64,000 nucleotides of DNA from Prionace glauca (taxonomy: Eukaryota > Chordata > Chondrichthyes > Carcharhiniformes > Carcharhinidae). Below are positions 33,821-45,305 of the stretch, piece by piece. Position 1 is the first letter of the stretch; the number at the start of each line of letters is the position of its first letter. The translations under genes and the position numbers were made by a program. The stretch is from NCBI GenBank assembly GCA_037974335.1, contig CM075728.1:143248785-143312784 (forward strand). The letters are read 5' to 3'. The notes under the pieces are model-generated. The model did not search any database. It had not been told where the DNA came from and saw nothing but the letters and a program-made list of their open reading frames with translations.

Positions 33821-36300
33821 GGAGGGGAGAGGGAGAGGTGGGGGGAGAGGGAGGGGAGGGGAGAGGTGGGGGGAGGGGAGAGGTGGGGGGAGGGGAGAGG
33901 TGGGGGGAGAGGGAGGGGGAGGGGAGAGGTGGGGGGAGGGGGAGGGGAGAGGAGGGGGGAGGGGAGAGGTAGGGGGAGGGGAGAGGTGGGGTGAGTGGGA
34001 GGGGGAGGGAGAGGTGGGGGGAGGGGAGAGGTGGGGGAGGGGAGAGGTGGGGGGAGGGGAGGAAGGTGGGGGGGGAGAGGGAGGGGAGGGGAGAGGTGGG
34101 GGGAGGGGAGAGGGGGGGGAGAGGGAGGGGAGGGGAGAGGTGGGGGGAGGGGAGAGGTGGGGGGAGGGGAGAGGTGGGGGAGGGGGGGGATGGGGAGAGT
34201 GGGAGGGGGGGGATGGGAGAGAGGGAGGGGGGGATGGGAGAGAGGGAGGGGAGAGGTGGGGGGAGGGGGAGGGGAGAGGTGCGGGAGGGGGAGGGGAGAG
34301 GTGGGGGGAGGAGGGGGAGGGGAGAGGTGGGGGGGAGGAGGGGGAGGGAGAGGTGGGGAAGGGGAGAGAGGGAGGGGGGTGGGGGAGGGGAGAGAGGGAG
34401 GGGAGAATTGGGGGGAGGGGGGAGGGGAGAGGTGGGGGGAGGGGAGGGGAGAGGTGGGGGGAGGGGGAGAGGGGAGAGGTGGGGGGCGGGGGGGAGGGGG
34501 GAGAGTGGGGGGGGGAGGGGGAGAGTGGGGGGGGGAGGGGGGAGAGTGGGGGGGGGGAGGGGGGAGAGTGGGGGGGGGGGAGGGGAGAGTGGGGGGGGTG
34601 GGGGGAGAGTGGGGGGGGGGAGGGGGGGAGAGTGGGGAGGGGGGAGAGTGGGGGAGGGGGGGGAGAGTGGGGGGGGGGAGGGGGGAGTGAGGGGGGGGGA
34701 GAGTGGGGGGAGGAGGGGGGGAGGGGGGAGAGAGGGGGGAGGGGAGGGGGGAGGGAGGGAGGGGGGGGAGGGGGAGAGAGGGGGAGGGGAGGGGGGGGGA
34801 GAGGGGAGAGAGGGGGGGGGGAGAGAGGGAGGGGGAGAGAGAGAGAGGAGAGAGGAGGGGGGAGGAGAGAGGAGGGGGGGAGGTGGGGGGAGGGGGAGGG
34901 GGGAGGAGAGAGGTGGGGGGAGGGGGTAGGGAGAGGTGGTGGGGAGGGGGGAGGAGAGAGGTGGGGGAGGGAGGAGGAGAGAGGTGGGGGGAGTGGAGGG
35001 GAGGGGAGAGAGGGAGGAGAGAGGTGGGGGAGGGGAGAGAGAGAGGGGAGAGAGGGAGGGGGGAGGAGAGAGGTGGGGGGAGGGGGAGGAGAGAGGTGGC
35101 GGGGAGGGGGGAGGAGAGAGGAGGGGGGAGGAGAGAGGTGGGGGAGGGAGGAGGAGAGAGGTGGGGGGAGGGGAGGGGAGAGAGGGTAGGAGGAGAGGTG
35201 GGGGGGAGGGGAGAGGGAAGGGGGGGGAGGGGAGAGGAAGGGAGGAGAGGGATGGGGGAGAGGGGGGGAGGGGAAGGGAAGGGGGGGGTGGAGGGGGAGG
35301 GAAGGGAAGGGGGGAGGAGGAGGGGGGGAGGGAGGGGGGTGAGGGGGGGAGGGGAGAGAGGAGGGGGGAGGTGAGAGGTGGGGGGAGGAGTGAGGTGGGG
35401 GGAGGGGGGAGGGGAGAGGTGGGGGGAGGTGGGGGAGGGGAGAGGTGGGGGAGGTGGGGGATGGGAGTGAGGGGGGGAGGGAGGAGGGGGGGGAGGGAGG
35501 GAGGAGGGGGGGAGGGGGGAGGGGAAGGGAGGAGAGAGGGGGGTAGGGGAGAGGGGGGGGAGGGGGAGAGAGGGAGGGAGGGGTGAGGAGGGGGGGGGGG
35601 TGAGAGGGAGGGGGGGGTGGGGAGGGAGAGAGGGAGGAGGGGGGGGGGGAGGGGGGTGAGGGAGGGGGGAGAGGATGGGGGGGGCGGGAGGAGGGGGGGG
35701 AGGGAGGAGAGGGGGGGGTGGGGGGAGGAGGAGAGGGGGAGGGAGGTGAGAGGGGGGGGAGGGGGAGAGAGGGGGGGTGGGGAGGTGGGAGGTGGAGGGG
35801 GGGTGGAGAGGGAGGGGGGGGGGTGGGAGGGGGGAGAGGAGGGGGAGGTGGGGAGGGGTGGGAGGGGAGTGGGGGGAGGGAGAGGGGGGGGTGGGAGAGG
35901 AGAGGGTGGGGGAGGGAGAGGGGGGGGGGGTGGAGAGGGTGGGGGAGGGAGAGGAGGGGGGGGAGGGGGGGGAGGGAGAGTGGGGGGGGTAGAGGGGGGG
36001 GGAGAGGAGGGGGGGAGGTGAGGGGGGGGGAGGGAGTGGAGGGGGGAGGGGAGAGAGGGGGGAGGAGGGTCGGGGGAGAGGAGGTGGGGGGAGGGGTGGA
36101 GGGGAAGAGGGGAGGGGAGTGAGGGGGGGAGAGAGGGAGGGTGGAGGGGAGGGGAGAGGAGGAGGGGTGGGAAGGGGAGGGGGGAAGGGGGGTGGGAGGG
36201 GAGGGAAGGGGGGTGGAGGGAAGGGGGGTGGGAGGGGAAGGGGGGTGGGGAGGGGAGGGGAAGGGGGGGGTGGAAGGGGTGGGGGAGGGGGGGAGAGGGG
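33821..36300 (+). repeat. G/A-only low-complexity block, about 2.5 kb
   Basis: Almost pure purine on the plus strand, built from variable units such as ggggagaggtgggggga, with occasional t and very rare c. Long open frames on both strands are by-products of the composition and are not genes. Such DNA can form triplex or G-quadruplex structures and is hard to sequence, which fits the gap beside it. Confidence 0.95.
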
Positions 36301-36952
36301 GTTGATGCTTCAGATCCTGATCCCAGCAGAACATAAGAAATAGGAGCAGGAGTAGGCCATCTGGCCCTTCGAGCCTGCCCCGCCATTCAATAAGATCATG
36401 GCTGATCTGTCGTGGCTCAGCTCCACCTTCCCGCCCTCTCCCCATAACCCTTAATCCCCTCTCTTATCAAAAACCCATCAACCCGCGTCTTAAAAATATT
36501 TAGCGAGGCAGCCTCCACCACTTCAACGGACAGAGAATTCCAGAGATTCACCACCCTTTGAGTGAAGAAGTTCCTCCTCAACTCTATTCTAAACCGTCCC
36601 CCTTTATCTTGAGTCTGTGCCCCTAGTCCTACTGTCTTTTTTGAGCGGGAAGAGTCTCTCCACCTCTATCCTATCCATCCCATTCATCATCTTATACGTC
36701 TCAATATATATTATACGAGCAAGACCTCCCTACTTTTATATTCAATCCCCCTCGCTATGAAGGCCAGCATCCCATTCGCCTTCCTGACCACCTGCTGCAC
36801 CTGCAAGCTGGGTTTTTGCGACTCATGCACAAGGACCCCGAGGTCCCTCTGCACCGTCGCCTGCTGCAGTTTTTCGCCACGTAAGTAATAGTCCTTCCTA
36901 CCATTCTTCCTCCAAAGTGGACCACCTCACACTTGCCAACATTAAATTCCAT

Positions 36953-37299
36953 GGGCGGCACGGTAGCACAGTGGTTAGCACTGCTGCTTCACAGCTCCAG
37001 GGTCCTGGGTTCGATTCCCGGCTTGGGTCACTGCCTGTGTGGAGTTTGCACATTCTCCTCGTGTCTACGTGGTTTTCTCCGGGTGCTCCAGTTTCCTCCC
37101 ACAGTCCAAAGATGTGCGGGTTAGGTTCATTGGCTATGCTAAATTGCCCCTTAGTGTCCTGGGATGTGTAGGTTAGAGGGATTAGCAGGTAAATGTGTAG
37201 GGATATGGAGATAGGGTCTGGGTGGGATTGTGTTCGGTGCAGACTCGATAGGTCGAAGGGCCTGTTTCTGCACTGTAGGGTTCTATGCTGGTTCTATGG
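36953..37299 (+). mobile_element. SINE family 1, full length, nested in CR1
   Basis: Head gggcggcacggtagcacagt, B-box gggttcgattcccgg, tail cagactcgataggtcgaagg and gttctatgctggttctatgg. Short target duplication ttccat at 36947-36952 and 37300-37305. The surrounding CR1 reads continuously if it is skipped. Confidence 0.93.
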
Positions 37300-38932
37300 T
37301 TCCATTTGCCATTTCCTGGCCCATTCGCCCAGCCTATCTAGATCCTCCTGCAGACTCTCCACACCCTCCGCACAATTTGCCGTTCCCCAATCTTGGTGTC
37401 ATCCGCAAATTTCGACACCCTACACTCGGTTCCCTCCTCCAGATCATCTATATAAATGTAAAAAGCTGAGGCCCCAGCACCTGGCCCCTGGGGGCACTCC
37501 ACTAGTCACCATCCTCCAATCCGAATAGCACCCATTGACCCCAATTCTCTGCCTCCTATTTGATAATCCTCTATCCACGCTAACACCCTACCCCCAACTC
37601 CAAGTCCCCTGACCTTCTGCAATAACCTCTTATGAGGGTACTTTGTCAAACGCCTTCTGAAAATCCAGAAAGACCACATCCACCGGCTCTCCTCTCCACC
37701 GCCCTAGACACATCCTCATAGAACTCCAGTAAATTTGTCAGACACAACTTCCCTTTAATGAAACCGTGCTGCGTCTGCTCTATCTAAGCAATTCTCCTTC
37801 AAGATGCCTCGCAATTTCCTCTTAATGACGGATTCTAACATTTTACCTACCACAGACATTAAACTAACCGGCCTATAATTCCCCTCGCCTTTTTGCCTGG
37901 CACCCTTCTTAAACACAGCGTAACGATTTAGGCTTGTTTTCCAATCTTCGCAGTTCCCCGGAATCCAGCGATGTCTGGAATAACCACAAGGCATCCACTA
38001 TAACCTCCGCCATTTCTTTTAGAACCCTCGGATGCATTCCATCCGGTTCTGGGGACTTGTCCACATCTTGTCCACAATCAGCAGTCTGGAAGAAGTAAGA
38101 GTAGCGTCTAGTAACAGTAATGTCATTTAAGACCCTCCAGTCCCTACCACCTTTCCATCGCTAACACCCGGCAAATTATTCACGTCCTCGTGAAGACGGA
38201 ACAAAAACGTTATTCAATACCTGAGCTATATCCCATCCTCCCTACCACTAGGTCCCCTTTCTCATCCTCTAAAGGACCAACGTTCACCCTAGCCAGCCTC
38301 TTCCTTTTTATATATTTATAAAAACTTTTGCTATCCTTTTTTTATACTAAGCACTAGCCCAGCTTCATAGTTTCTCCTACCCTCCTTTATCAACTTCGTT
38401 GTCAATCTTTGTTGACCTTTAAACCTCTCCCAATCCTCTTCTCGCCCACTCCTCTTCGCTACTCTAAATGCCTCCGCTTTTAATTTAACACTTTCTTTCA
38501 CCTCCTTCGTTATCCACGGCTTATTACCTCTCTCCTACAGTCCTTTTTGACCATCGGAATAAATTTCTGCTGAGCACCAAGAAAGATCTCCTTAAAGATC
38601 CTCCACTGCTCCTCAGCAGACCCTCCCTCCAACGCACTCCCCAGTCCATATTTGCCAATTCTTCTCTCATCCTACCGTACTCCCCTCTATTCAAACAAAG
38701 GACCTGTGTCCGGGAACCCACTTTCTCCTCCTCCATCTGCACCAGAAACTCTACCATACAATGATCACTCTCTCCAAGAGCATCCTTCACCTCAAGGTCC
38801 CTAATTCTACCCGCCTCATTACATAGCACCAGATCCAAGATAGCTCGCTCCCTCGTCGGCTCCAACACACACTGTTCAAGGAAATTATCCCGGCAGCATT
38901 CCAAGAACTCCACCTCGAGCCCAACATGGGTC

Positions 38933-38949
38933 TCACGTGCTCACTGTGT
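38933..38949 (+). other. Probable sequencing barcode remnant inside CR1
   Basis: tcacgtgctcactgtgt. With the base before it, these 18 nt stand exactly in place of the 18 nt (cgaccaatcaatatgcag) that sister CR1 copies have between acatgggt and attgaaatcc. Confidence 0.8.
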
Positions 38950-39000
38950 ATTGAAATCCCCCATAACTACTGCTGTCCCATTCCTGCACGCCGCACTTAT

Positions 39001-39104
39001 GGGACGGCCGTAGTTATGGGGGATTTCAATCTGCATATTGATTGGTCTACCCATGTTGGACACGGTGGGCTCGAGGCGGAGTTCTTGGAATGCTGCCGGG
39101 ACAA
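39001..39104 (+). mobile_element. CR1 group A fragment in reversed orientation
   Basis: Sense endonuclease part, gggacggccgtagttatggg to gaatgctgccgggac, duplicating in the opposite direction what lies at 38880-38998. A LINE 5' inversion or a foldback artefact. Confidence 0.85.
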
Positions 39105-39224
39105 CAAGATGTGAGCAGAATGATAACACGTTATTCACAGAATCCTAAACATCTGAGAAAACAAAGCCAGCAAACAGAATGTGTGCAGAATCACAGTTTA
39201 AATCTGGACACATCGAACAAAAAT

Positions 39225-39510
39225 AAAAGCAAATTACTGCGGATGCAGGAATCTGAAACACAAACGGAAAATGCTGGAAAACCTCAGCGGGTCTGACAGC
39301 ATCTATGGAGAGAGAATAGAGCCAACGTTTCATAAGAACTAGGAGCACAATCGGCCATCTGACCCCTCGAACCTGCTCCGCTATTCAATAAGATCAAGGC
39401 TGATCTTTTTGTGGACTCAGCTCCACTTACCCACTCGCTCACCATAACCCTTAATTCCTTTACTGTTCAAAAATTCAATGTTTCGAGTCTGGATGACCCT
39501 TTGTCACATC
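39225..39510 (+). repeat. Dispersed repeat (gcggatgcaggaatctgaaa family), split by a CR1 tail
   Basis: Parts 39225-39332 and 39479-39510 (gtttcgagtctggatgaccc) belong together; an antisense CR1 tail lies at 39333-39478, with aacgtttc/aatgtttc at its edges. A related copy lies at 43370-43560. Confidence 0.65.
39333..39478 (-). mobile_element. CR1 group A-like tail nested in a dispersed repeat
   Basis: Antisense: ataagaactaggagcacaat, cgaacctgctccgctattca and caccataacccttaattcc. Confidence 0.82.
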
Positions 39511-39895
39511 TTCACCTGAATGCAGTGTCTGTGGTCTGGGCCAGCGAGGAGGGAGAGGTTAAAGAGGCAGGTGGTACACCTCCTGTAAGTGCTGTGAGTA
39601 GGAGTGACCGAGGAGTGGCCCGAAGGAATCGCCATCAGAGACAGAGAGCAAAAATGTATTTGGTTGTGGCCCCATGCTGGAATTGGTGAAGTGTAATCCT
39701 TTGAATATGGAGGCTGCTGGAGTGGAGAATGAGGACGAGAATCCTATCATGGTTCAGGGAGGAAGGGAAGTCAGTCATAGACCCAATTTAGAACAAATGT
39801 CAGTTTTAAAAACACTAATTTATCGCCAGAAAACTAATTAATTAATCTTTTAAGCTAATGGAAAATATGAAAGATCAACAAAGCCATGGTTGTTT
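39511..39895. other. Unassigned DNA between repeats
   Basis: No exon seen, although the missing 5' exons of NDUFS3 and KBTBD4 were sought here. Confidence 0.3.
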
Positions 39896-40118
39896 AAGTT
39901 TATTTAACAGTCACAAGCAGGCTTACATTAACACTGCAATGAAGTCACTGTAAAAATCCCCCAATCGCCACACTCCGGTGCCTGTTTGGGTACACTCAGA
40001 GAGAATTTAGCGTGGCCAATGCACCCAACCGGCATGCCTTTCGGGTTGTGGGAAGAAACTGGAGCACCTGGAAGAAAGCCATGCAGACATGGGAAGAATG
40101 TGCAGACTGTGCACAGTG
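39896..40118 (-). mobile_element. SINE family 1, partial
   Basis: Antisense tail ttacattaacactgcaatga, atcgccacactccggtgcct, and body ctggagcacctggaagaaag. The tRNA-like head is missing. Confidence 0.8.
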
Positions 40119-40365
40119 GTTGTAGACAGGTTAACAATCAATCCAAATTGACAAATTTAGAAGTCAACATAAAATAAGGATTTGTTCGGCTTTGGGGGAT
40201 TTTAATTCATGTGATCTCCTATTGCTGATATCACAACAAAGCTTCATATTGAAGAGCTGATCTTTTTCATATCATCCCTCACAGAATGAAATGCAAAGTT
40301 GCTGTTCATTTTAGTATCTTCACGGAGTGATGATGTTTTAAAATTATTTTCCCACTTTTAATTAG

Positions 40366-40690
40366 TGATTTATGGGATGTGGGTGTCACTGACTGGGCCA
40401 GTATTTATTGCCCATCCCTAAGGGCATTTAGGAGTCAACCACACTGCTGGAGTCACATGTAGGCCAGCCCAGGTAAGGACGACAGATTTCCTTCTCTGAA
40501 GGACATTAGTGGACCAGTTGGGATTTTCTGACAACAATGGTTTCATGGTTACCATTAGATTCTTAATTCCAAATGTTTATTGAATTCAGATTTCACCAGC
40601 TGCCATGTTGGTATTTGAACCCAGGTCCCCAGAGCATCAGATCTCTGGATTACTCATCCAGTGACAATACCACTACACCGCTGCCTCCTC
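40366..40690 (-). mobile_element. tRNA-derived SINE (family 3)
   Basis: Read on the minus strand: head gcggtgtagtggtattgtca, B-box-like gggttcaaatacc, a middle with tgaattcaataaa, and the end cagtgacacccacatcccat. The tail is shared with 590-712 and 7030-7200. Confidence 0.78.
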
Positions 40691-41290
40691 GTAATATTAC
40701 ATATTATCTACTGTGCAATAAGATATCCTTTTATTTAGATATCAAATTTTGCTGTCATTTATTTATCAAATTATCCTTTCCTTCTAAAGTCTCAAGTTTG
40801 TTTGGTAAACAAATCATGTGAGAAAAAAAGGTTAATATTTCATCACAACTGGAAAAGTTCTAGATATGAAAGTGCAAATGCAGAGAAGGAAGCAAAGGAA
40901 GGAATGAATGGAAAGATGTGTAATTGATTGGAAGGCGGAAGTGGTTAAATGATGGAAGGGATGGCAGATGCTAATGAGGAGGAAACGGGAAGATCAGAAT
41001 CATCATCAGTAGCTGCTATCTAAAAAACAACGTTGTGGTTGCATATGAAATTGTTGTGTTTACCAGAGAGGGTGCAATGTGTAAAAGGGAGAGAGTGAGA
41101 GAGGAATGGACCATCGCCACAGGGGGAACAGTCCATTCTGAAGATATGGTTGATGATGGCAGAAGTAGCAGAGGATAATCTGTTGAATCTGAAGACTGTT
41201 GGGCTGAGAGGCGAACCTTCTCATGGTTCTGAAAGAGTGGGAAGGGGTGAAATAGGTTCAAGGATCCCATCAGCCATGGTGGGGAGGGAG

Positions 41291-41307
41291 TCACGTGCTC
41301 ACTGTGT
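41291..41307 (+). other. Probable sequencing barcode remnant in single-copy-looking DNA
   Basis: tcacgtgctcactgtgt between gtggggagggag and ggaagctacactg. Same 17 nt as at 33804 and 38933. Confidence 0.75.
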
Positions 41308-41518
41308 GGAAGCTACACTGAGCAGAGTGAAAAGATGGAGTCAGAGGAAAGGAAAGGAACAGGGGTATTTCAGGAGTTGTTGAAGCTTGCGATCCCTAAC
41401 ACCTGAAAAAAAGAAATATTTTTTGTAAAAGTACCAAATGACGCAATGGCTGAAAAGGTGCAGCAGACATCCAAACAGTCATTGCTGCTGAAGAGAGAGG
41501 CAGAGAGAGTACAAAGAT

Positions 41519-41672
41519 GTACAAGTTAGATTGATTGGCCGTGCTAAATTGCCCCTTACTGTCAGGGTAAATACATGGGGTTTTGGGATAGGATCTGGGT
41601 GGGATTGTTGTCAGTGCAGGCTTGATAGGCCGAACGGCCCTCTTTCTGCACTGTGGGGATTCTATAAATCTA
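41519..41672 (+). mobile_element. SINE family 1, 3' part
   Basis: gctaaattgccccttactgt, atctgggtgggattgttgtc and ggccgaacggccctctttct. Confidence 0.8.
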
Positions 41673-41689
41673 TGAACTCTAAGTGAGGT

Positions 41690-42367
41690 AGCAGGTGCAG
41701 CAGGTAGTCAGGAAGGCGAATGGGATGCTGGCCTTCATAGCGAAGGGAGATTGAATATAAAAGTAGGGAGGTCTTGCTGCAGCTGTATAGGGCATTGGTG
41801 AGGCCGCAGCTGGAGTACTGTGTGCAGTTTTGGGCGCCGCACTTGCGCAAGGATGTTTTGGCCCTGGAGGGAGTGCAGAGGAGGTTTACTCGGCTGATAC
41901 CGGAGTTGAGGGATTGAGCTATGAGGAGAGGCTGAATAAACTAGGCTTGTACTCGTTAGAGTTTAGAAGAATGAGGGAGATCTCATTGAGACGTATAAGA
42001 TGATGAATGGGATGGATAGGATAGAGGTGGAGAGACTGTTCCGCTCAAAAAGACAGTAGGACTAGGGGGCACAGCCTCAAGATAAAGGGGGGGCGGTTTA
42101 GAACAGAGTTGAGGAGGAACTTCTTCACTCAAAGGGTGGTGAATCTCTGGAATTCTCTGCCCGTTGAAGTGGTGGAGGCTGCCTCGCTAAATATTTTTAA
42201 GAAACGGGTTGATGGGTTTTTGATAAGAGAAGGGATTAAGGGTTATGGGGAGAGGGCGGGAAGGTGGAGCTGAGTCACGACAGATCAGCCATGATCTTAT
42301 TGAATGGCGGGGCAGGCTCGAAGGGCCAGATGGCCTACTCCTGCTCCTATTTCTTATGTTCTTATGT
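41690..42367 (+). mobile_element. CR1 group A 3' end upstream of KBTBD4
   Basis: Sense ORF2 C-terminus and 3' UTR, with several single-base deletions relative to the copies at 17880 and 49531. Tail ttcttatgttcttatg. Confidence 0.92.
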
Positions 42368-42652
42368 ATGTGTTCCTTCTGTCTAATTCCACTGTGATTA
42401 GCCAGAATGTTTGTGCACAGATTTAATCCAGGTTTCCAGGTAAAGTATTGCAGTTTTACATTATTGGTGACATATAATATTTATGATTTTGACAGATGTA
42501 GATTGGCACATGGGATTACTAACTTTATGTCTGTACTGAACCGTAACTATGACGTTTCTCATATTAATGATGAAAATACAAAGAATTTTGTGAGTGACAA
42601 AACTTTTGAAATGAAATTGTTCCCATAGGTCCCGGTTTTACCCACTTGTGAA

Positions 42653-43256
42653 ATGGAGCCAAGTAGTGATGTAGGAGGTGCAACCATCGCAGGTACAACA
42701 GATGAGAGTTACTTTATGAGCTATACCTTCACAGACAGATTCCATTCTGTGCGAGTTGCTCAGAGTATTATGGATCTGTGCCTCGAAGACAGGCTGTTTG
42801 CAGACGTTACCATCTCTGTGGAAGGAAAAGAATTTCAGCTCCATCGGCTAGTTCTGTCAGCCCAGAGCTGCTTCTTCCGTTCTATGTTCACTTCGAATTT
42901 AAAGGAAGCTCATAATGATGTTATAGAACTGAAAGATGTGAATGCGAGTGTTTTCCAGCTGCTTGTGGACTATATTTACCGGGGCACTGTCAAACTGAGA
43001 GTGGAGGATCTCCAGGAGACGTACGAGGTGGCAGATATGTACCAGCTGACCTCACTTTTTGAAGAATGCTCTCGCTTCCTGGCTCGGACAGTCGACATCA
43101 GGAACTGTTTACAGGTCATGTGGTTAGCAGATCAGCACAGTGACCAGAAACTATACACAGCAGCCAAACAGTGTGCAAAAACACACCTGTCACAGCTTCA
43201 CAAGACAGAAGATTTTGTGAAGTTACCTGTCAGACTGTTCACAGACATCATTAAAG
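42653..43256 (+). CDS. KBTBD4: KBTBD4 coding exon 1: BTB and start of BACK
   Basis: 201 codons plus one base. BTB core: ELFADV-type LFADVTISVEGKEFQLHRLV, SAQSCFFRSMFTSNLKEAHN, VFQLLVDYIYRGTVKLR. BACK start: YEVADMYQLTSLFEECSRFL and NCLQVMWLADQHSDQKLY. The donor gtacgt at 43257 follows AAAG. The ATG at 42653 matches the human MESPEEP start in position, but the frame is open back to the acceptor at 42628, so an in-frame extension from an upstream exon, as in one human isoform, is possible. Confidence 0.96.
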
Positions 43257-43369
43257 GTACGTGTTTCTCTGCCTGATTTTCCTTGGTGAAGCAGAACAGA
43301 GATTTTTAAGTATTTCCAGTAAGGGAACTTCTGGAAAGATTATTACTTGTTAACAAAAGCAAAACACTG

Positions 43370-43560
43370 TTTGCTGGAAATCTGAAATAAAAACGGAAAA
43401 TGCTGGAGACATTCAACAGGTCGGGCAGCATCTGTGGAAAGAGAAACACAGTTTGTGTTTCAGATGAAGAGTCATTGACCTGGAGCATGAACTCTGTTTC
43501 TTGCTCTCCACATTTGCTGCCTGACTTCCTGAGAATCTCCAGCATTTCCAGTCATTACTT
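43370..43560 (+). repeat. Dispersed repeat, same family as 39225-39510
   Basis: aaaaacggaaaatgctggag, cagcatctgtggaaagagaa and gaatctccagcatttccagt. Lies in the first KBTBD4 intron. Confidence 0.65.
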
Positions 43561-43892
43561 GTACGTGAACTGTGTGGTTTCTAAACTCTCAGCTAACATA
43601 ACATGGGCTTCGATGGGAACATTCTTTGACTTGGCAGATAATTGTGTCAACTTTCTCAAAGAAGAAGCAATCTTTGTTATAGAAATGTTGGCCTGAATTT
43701 TACCTCCAGGACAGTGGTCAGTGGGGGCAGGAGTGGATGTGAAACCTGCTCCTGCCCGAGATTCTCCACCAATAACATTAGACCAGTTCTTCCAGTAACT
43801 GATATTTGGAACTGGTGATTATTTTGCTGCACTGTTTTAGCTGAATTTCTCACCGAGCAAATACACCAACTTGATAAAGAGATTGATGGATA

Positions 43893-45197
43893 TTAATGTT
43901 TATAGTTATTTGGAGAGTAATGAATTGATTGGAGATAGTCAGCATGGTTTTGTGGCGGGTAGGTCGTGCCTTACTAACCTTACTGAATTTTTTGAGAAAG
44001 TGACCAAAGAGGTGGATGGGAGTAAGGCAGTGGATGTGGTGTATATGGATTTTAGTAAGGCATTTGATAAGGTTCACCATGGTAGGCTTCTGCAGAAAAT
44101 CCAGATGTATGGGATTGGAGGTGATCTAGGGAATTGGATTAGGAATTGGCTAGCGGATAGGAGACAGAGGGTGGTGGTTGATGGTAAATATTCATCATGG
44201 AGTTTGGTTACGAGTGGTGTGCCTCAGGGATCTGTTTTGGGGCCACTGCTGTTTGTAATTTTTATTAATGATCTGAATGAGGGTATAGTTGGGTGGATTA
44301 GTAAATTTGCTGATGACACCAAAGTCGGAGGTGTGGTAGATAGTGATGAAGGGTGTCATTGTTTGCAGAAAGACTTAGACAGGTTGCAGAGCTGGGCCGA
44401 GAGGTGGCGGATGGAGTTTAATGCGGAGAAGTGTGAGGTAATTCACTTTGGTAGGAATAATAGATGTGTCGAGTATAGGGCTAACGGGAGGACTTTGAAT
44501 AGTGTGGATGAGCAGAGGGATCTAGGTGTATGTGTACATAGATCCCTGAAAGTTGGGAATCAAGTAGATAAGGTTAAGAAGGCATACGGTGTCTTGGCGT
44601 TTATTGGTAGGGGGATTGAATTTAGGAGTCGCAGTGTCATGTTGCAACTGTACACAACTCTGGTGCGGCCGCACTTGCAGTACAGTGTGCAGTTCTGGTC
44701 CCCACATTACAGGAAGGATGTGGAGGCTTTGGAGAAGGTGCAGAGGAGGTTTACCAGGATGTTGCCTGGTATGGAGGGGAGGTCCTATGAGGAGAGATTG
44801 AGAGATTTGGGGTTGTTTTCGCTAGAAAGAAGGCGGCTAAGAGGGGATCTTATTGAAACATATAAGATGATTAGAGGTTTAGATAGGGTGGATAGTAATA
44901 GCCTTTTTCCTCTGATGGAGAAATCTAGCACGAGGGGGCATGGCTTTAAATTAAGGGGTGGTAGTTATAGGACGGATGTCAGGGGTAGGTTCTTTACCCA
45001 GAGGGTGGTGAGGGATTGGAATGCCCTGCCTGCTGCAGTTGCAAATGCGCCTAGTTTGGGGGCATTTAAGAGATCTGTGGATAGGATTATGGACGAAAAG
45101 GGATTGGTTTAGGTTAGTGGGTCATTGTTTTTGTAACTGGTCGGCGCAACATCGTGGGCCGAAGGGCCTGTTCTGCGCTGTAATGTTCTATGTTCTA
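43893..45197 (+). mobile_element. CR1 group B LINE with a long open frame
   Basis: One open frame, 43871-45112, covers the RT from [20 protein letters not shown] through [10 protein letters not shown] to RGRFFTQRVVRDWNALPAAV. There is no stop in about 400 codons, so the insertion is recent, but the 5' half is absent. Tail gcgctgtaatgttctatgttct. In a KBTBD4 intron. Confidence 0.95.
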
Positions 45198-45305
45198 ATG
45201 TAACGAAGTTCAGAATGTTGGTTAAAGAGAGCACAAGCGTAATGACCTTAATCAGGCAATTGAGTTGGGCCTGTTAGAATATCAACAGATTAAGGACCAA
45301 GTAAT

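Larger units (their letters stand above)
36331..38998 (-). mobile_element. CR1 group A LINE, antisense, interrupted
   Basis: Tail at 36331 (agaacataagaaataggagc) through RT to the endonuclease (38524-38913 encodes FLECCRDNFLEQCVLEPTRE and ESDHCMVEFLVQMEEEK). Interrupted by a SINE at 36953-37299 and by the barcode-like word at 38933-38949. Ends at a reversal of orientation at 38999-39001. Confidence 0.92.

Noticed and set aside
33483-36445. Very long open frames (about 570 aa plus strand, 860-877 aa minus strand) rich in Gly/Arg/Glu or Pro/Ser
   Set aside because: They are products of the purine-only composition, present in several frames at once and running across N and CR1 edges.
39661-39780. 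Candidate first exon for KBTBD4 or NDUFS3
   Set aside because: No mitochondrial presequence-like or KBTBD4-like peptide with a proper donor could be read.
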